From NCBI GenBank assembly GCA_023412755.1, contig JAEZCB010000004.1, positions 1 through 5,732 of the forward strand: a DNA stretch of 5,732 bases. The letters run 5' to 3'. The DNA is from Bacteroidota bacterium. GTDB lineage: Bacteria > Bacteroidota > Bacteroidia > Flavobacteriales_F > PHOS-HE28. How positions within the stretch are numbered: position 1 is the first letter of the stretch; each line of letters begins with the position of its first letter. The translations under genes were made by a program, and so were the position numbers. The notes under the pieces were generated by a model. It searched no databases, had not been told where the DNA came from, and saw only the letters and a list, made by a program, of their open reading frames with translations. Of this stretch, positions 4,687 to 5,732 are shown piece after piece.

Positions 4687-5732
4687 ATGAAAGTCTTCGA
4701 TGCAAAACACATCAAGAACATCGCACTCCTCGGATCCCACGGATGCGGCAAGACCACGCTGGCCGAAACCATGCTCTTCGAAGCGGGTCTTATAACACGC
4801 CGCGGCCGGGTCGAGGACAAGAACACGGTGAGCGATCACCACCCGCTCGAGCACGAGCGCGGGAGCAGTGTGTACAGCACCTGCCTGCACACCGAATGGC
4901 GCAACTACAAGATCAACATCATCGATACCCCCGGCCTGGACGACCTTGCCGGTGAGACCGTGCCCGCACTGCGCGTGGCCGATACCTGCGTGCTCCTCCT
5001 CAACGCCCAGCACGGTGTGGAAGTGGGCACCGAACTCATCTGGAACCACATCCAGCGCTACGACCGGCCGCTGATCCTCGGCATCAACGCGCTGGACCAC
5101 CCCAACGCCGATTTCGACAACGCCGTGGCGCAGGCGAAGGAGCTCTTCGGCAGCGCGGTCACCATCATGCAATACCCCGTGGAGCAGGGCGAAGGCTTCC
5201 ACCGCATCATCGATCTGTTGAAGATGCGCATGTACGTGTTCAAGGACAACGGCGGAAAGCCTGAGAAACACGACATCCCCGACAGCGAGCGTGCACGTGC
5301 CGAAGCCCTGCACAAGGAGCTGGTGGAAAAGGCCGCCGAGAACGACGAAACGCTCATGGAGCACTACTTCGAGAGTGGCGAACTCAATGAGGATGAGATG
5401 CGGCTCGGCCTCAAGAAAGGCATGATGGCCGGCACCTGTTATCCTGTCTTCTGCCTGAGCGCCCTGCGCAACATGGGCAGCGGCCGCCTCATGGGCTTCA
5501 TAGACAACGTGGCCCCCAGCGCCACCGAGATGCCGCCCGCCAAACTCGCCGATGGCGGCGAACTCAAGTGCTCACCCGATGGACAGGCCGTGCTCTTCAC
5601 CTTCAAGACCATCATCGAACCGCGCGCGGGCCACATCAGCCTCTTCAAAGTGATGTGCGGAGAAGTGAAGGAAGGCATGGAACTCGTGAACGAGAACACC
5701 GGCACCACCGAGCGCATCGGGCAGCTCTTCAT
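4687..5732 (+). CDS. EF-G paralogue (EF-G2-like translation factor), 3' partial
   Basis: 348 residues are visible before the window ends, about half of a usual 690-720-residue EF-G. The N-terminal GTPase domain has a P-loop GSHGCGKT (16-23), a switch I segment EHERGSSV (55-62, where canonical EF-G has QERGITI), DTPGL (80-84, where canonical EF-G has DTPGH), NALD (134-137, canonical NKxD) and a G5-like SALRNMG (258-264). An insertion follows as in the EF-G G' region. From about 300, FTFKTIIEPRAGHISLFKV begins domain II. EF-G drives tRNA-mRNA translocation on the ribosome. The loss of the catalytic His and the G4 Lys fits the second EF-G of Bacteroidota; Bacteroides EF-G2 has been reported to support translation without GTP hydrolysis. 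Strong use of C-ending codons suggests high expression. The ATG at 4687 fits the family N-terminus; an upstream in-frame TAA at 4672 excludes a longer start. Confidence 0.9.
   Translation, partial: MKVFDAKHIKNIALLGSHGCGKTTLAETMLFEAGLITRRGRVEDKNTVSDHHPLEHERGSSVYSTCLHTEWRNYKINIIDTPGLDDLAGETVPALRVADTCVLLLNAQHGVEVGTELIWNHIQRYDRPLILGINALDHPNADFDNAVAQAKELFGSAVTIMQYPVEQGEGFHRIIDLLKMRMYVFKDNGGKPEKHDIPDSERARAEALHKELVEKAAENDETLMEHYFESGELNEDEMRLGLKKGMMAGTCYPVFCLSALRNMGSGRLMGFIDNVAPSATEMPPAKLADGGELKCSPDGQAVLFTFKTIIEPRAGHISLFKVMCGEVKEGMELVNENTGTTERIGQLF

Noticed and set aside
4630..5364. Minus-strand frame of 244 residues
   Set aside because: It is antisense to the EF-G-like gene and results from its C-ending codon bias.

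Overview
The window looks like a chromosomal segment of a moderately GC-rich member of the Bacteroidota, probably Flavobacteriales-like. Four things point there: a secreted protein ending in a type IX secretion (Por/T9SS type A) sorting domain; promoter cores of the Bacteroidota form TAnnTTTG with few strong Shine-Dalgarno sites; a cobalamin riboswitch in front of a YncE/DUF5074-like beta-propeller gene; and an EF-G paralogue with the altered GTPase motifs I associate with Bacteroidota EF-G2. The genus cannot be read from the sequence.

Left part (about 1-2226): a tightly packed, overlapping rightward cluster that looks like the end of a prophage. It holds the 3' part of a probable virion protein with a possible jelly-roll section, a terminase-small-subunit-like helix-turn-helix protein, a 69-residue acidic protein and a 47-residue single-membrane-span peptide. 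The coding then fades into a stretch with six copies of AGTGCC, partly at 9-bp spacing. Next comes a tRNA-Thr(CGT) gene on the minus strand whose 3' end faces the phage-like genes. That geometry fits integration at a tRNA 3' end, but the window has neither an integrase nor a second att copy. No large terminase subunit follows the small one.

Middle part (2227-3922), minus strand: the tRNA has its own -7 box. Upstream of it lies a 428-residue secreted beta-propeller protein with a signal peptide and a T9SS C-terminal domain. It is preceded by a roughly 170-nt cobalamin (AdoCbl) riboswitch and a leader of about 110 nt with two small hairpins, one of which contains most of the start codon. Riboswitch plus propeller suggests a vitamin-B12 capture or uptake role, analogous to but not the same as the BtuG lipoproteins of Bacteroides.

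Right part (4048-5732), plus strand: a complete small transcription unit with a consensus Bacteroidota promoter (the -33 box sits in an inverted repeat), a good ribosome binding site, an unrecognised 69-residue protein and a 15-bp-stem terminator. After a 327-bp gap comes the first half of an EF-G paralogue in which the catalytic histidine of DTPGH is leucine and the NKxD motif reads NALD. It runs off the right edge.

Most noteworthy are the B12-riboswitch/T9SS propeller unit, the EF-G2-type factor, the AGTGCC repeats beside a tRNA, and the small self-contained gene at 4150.
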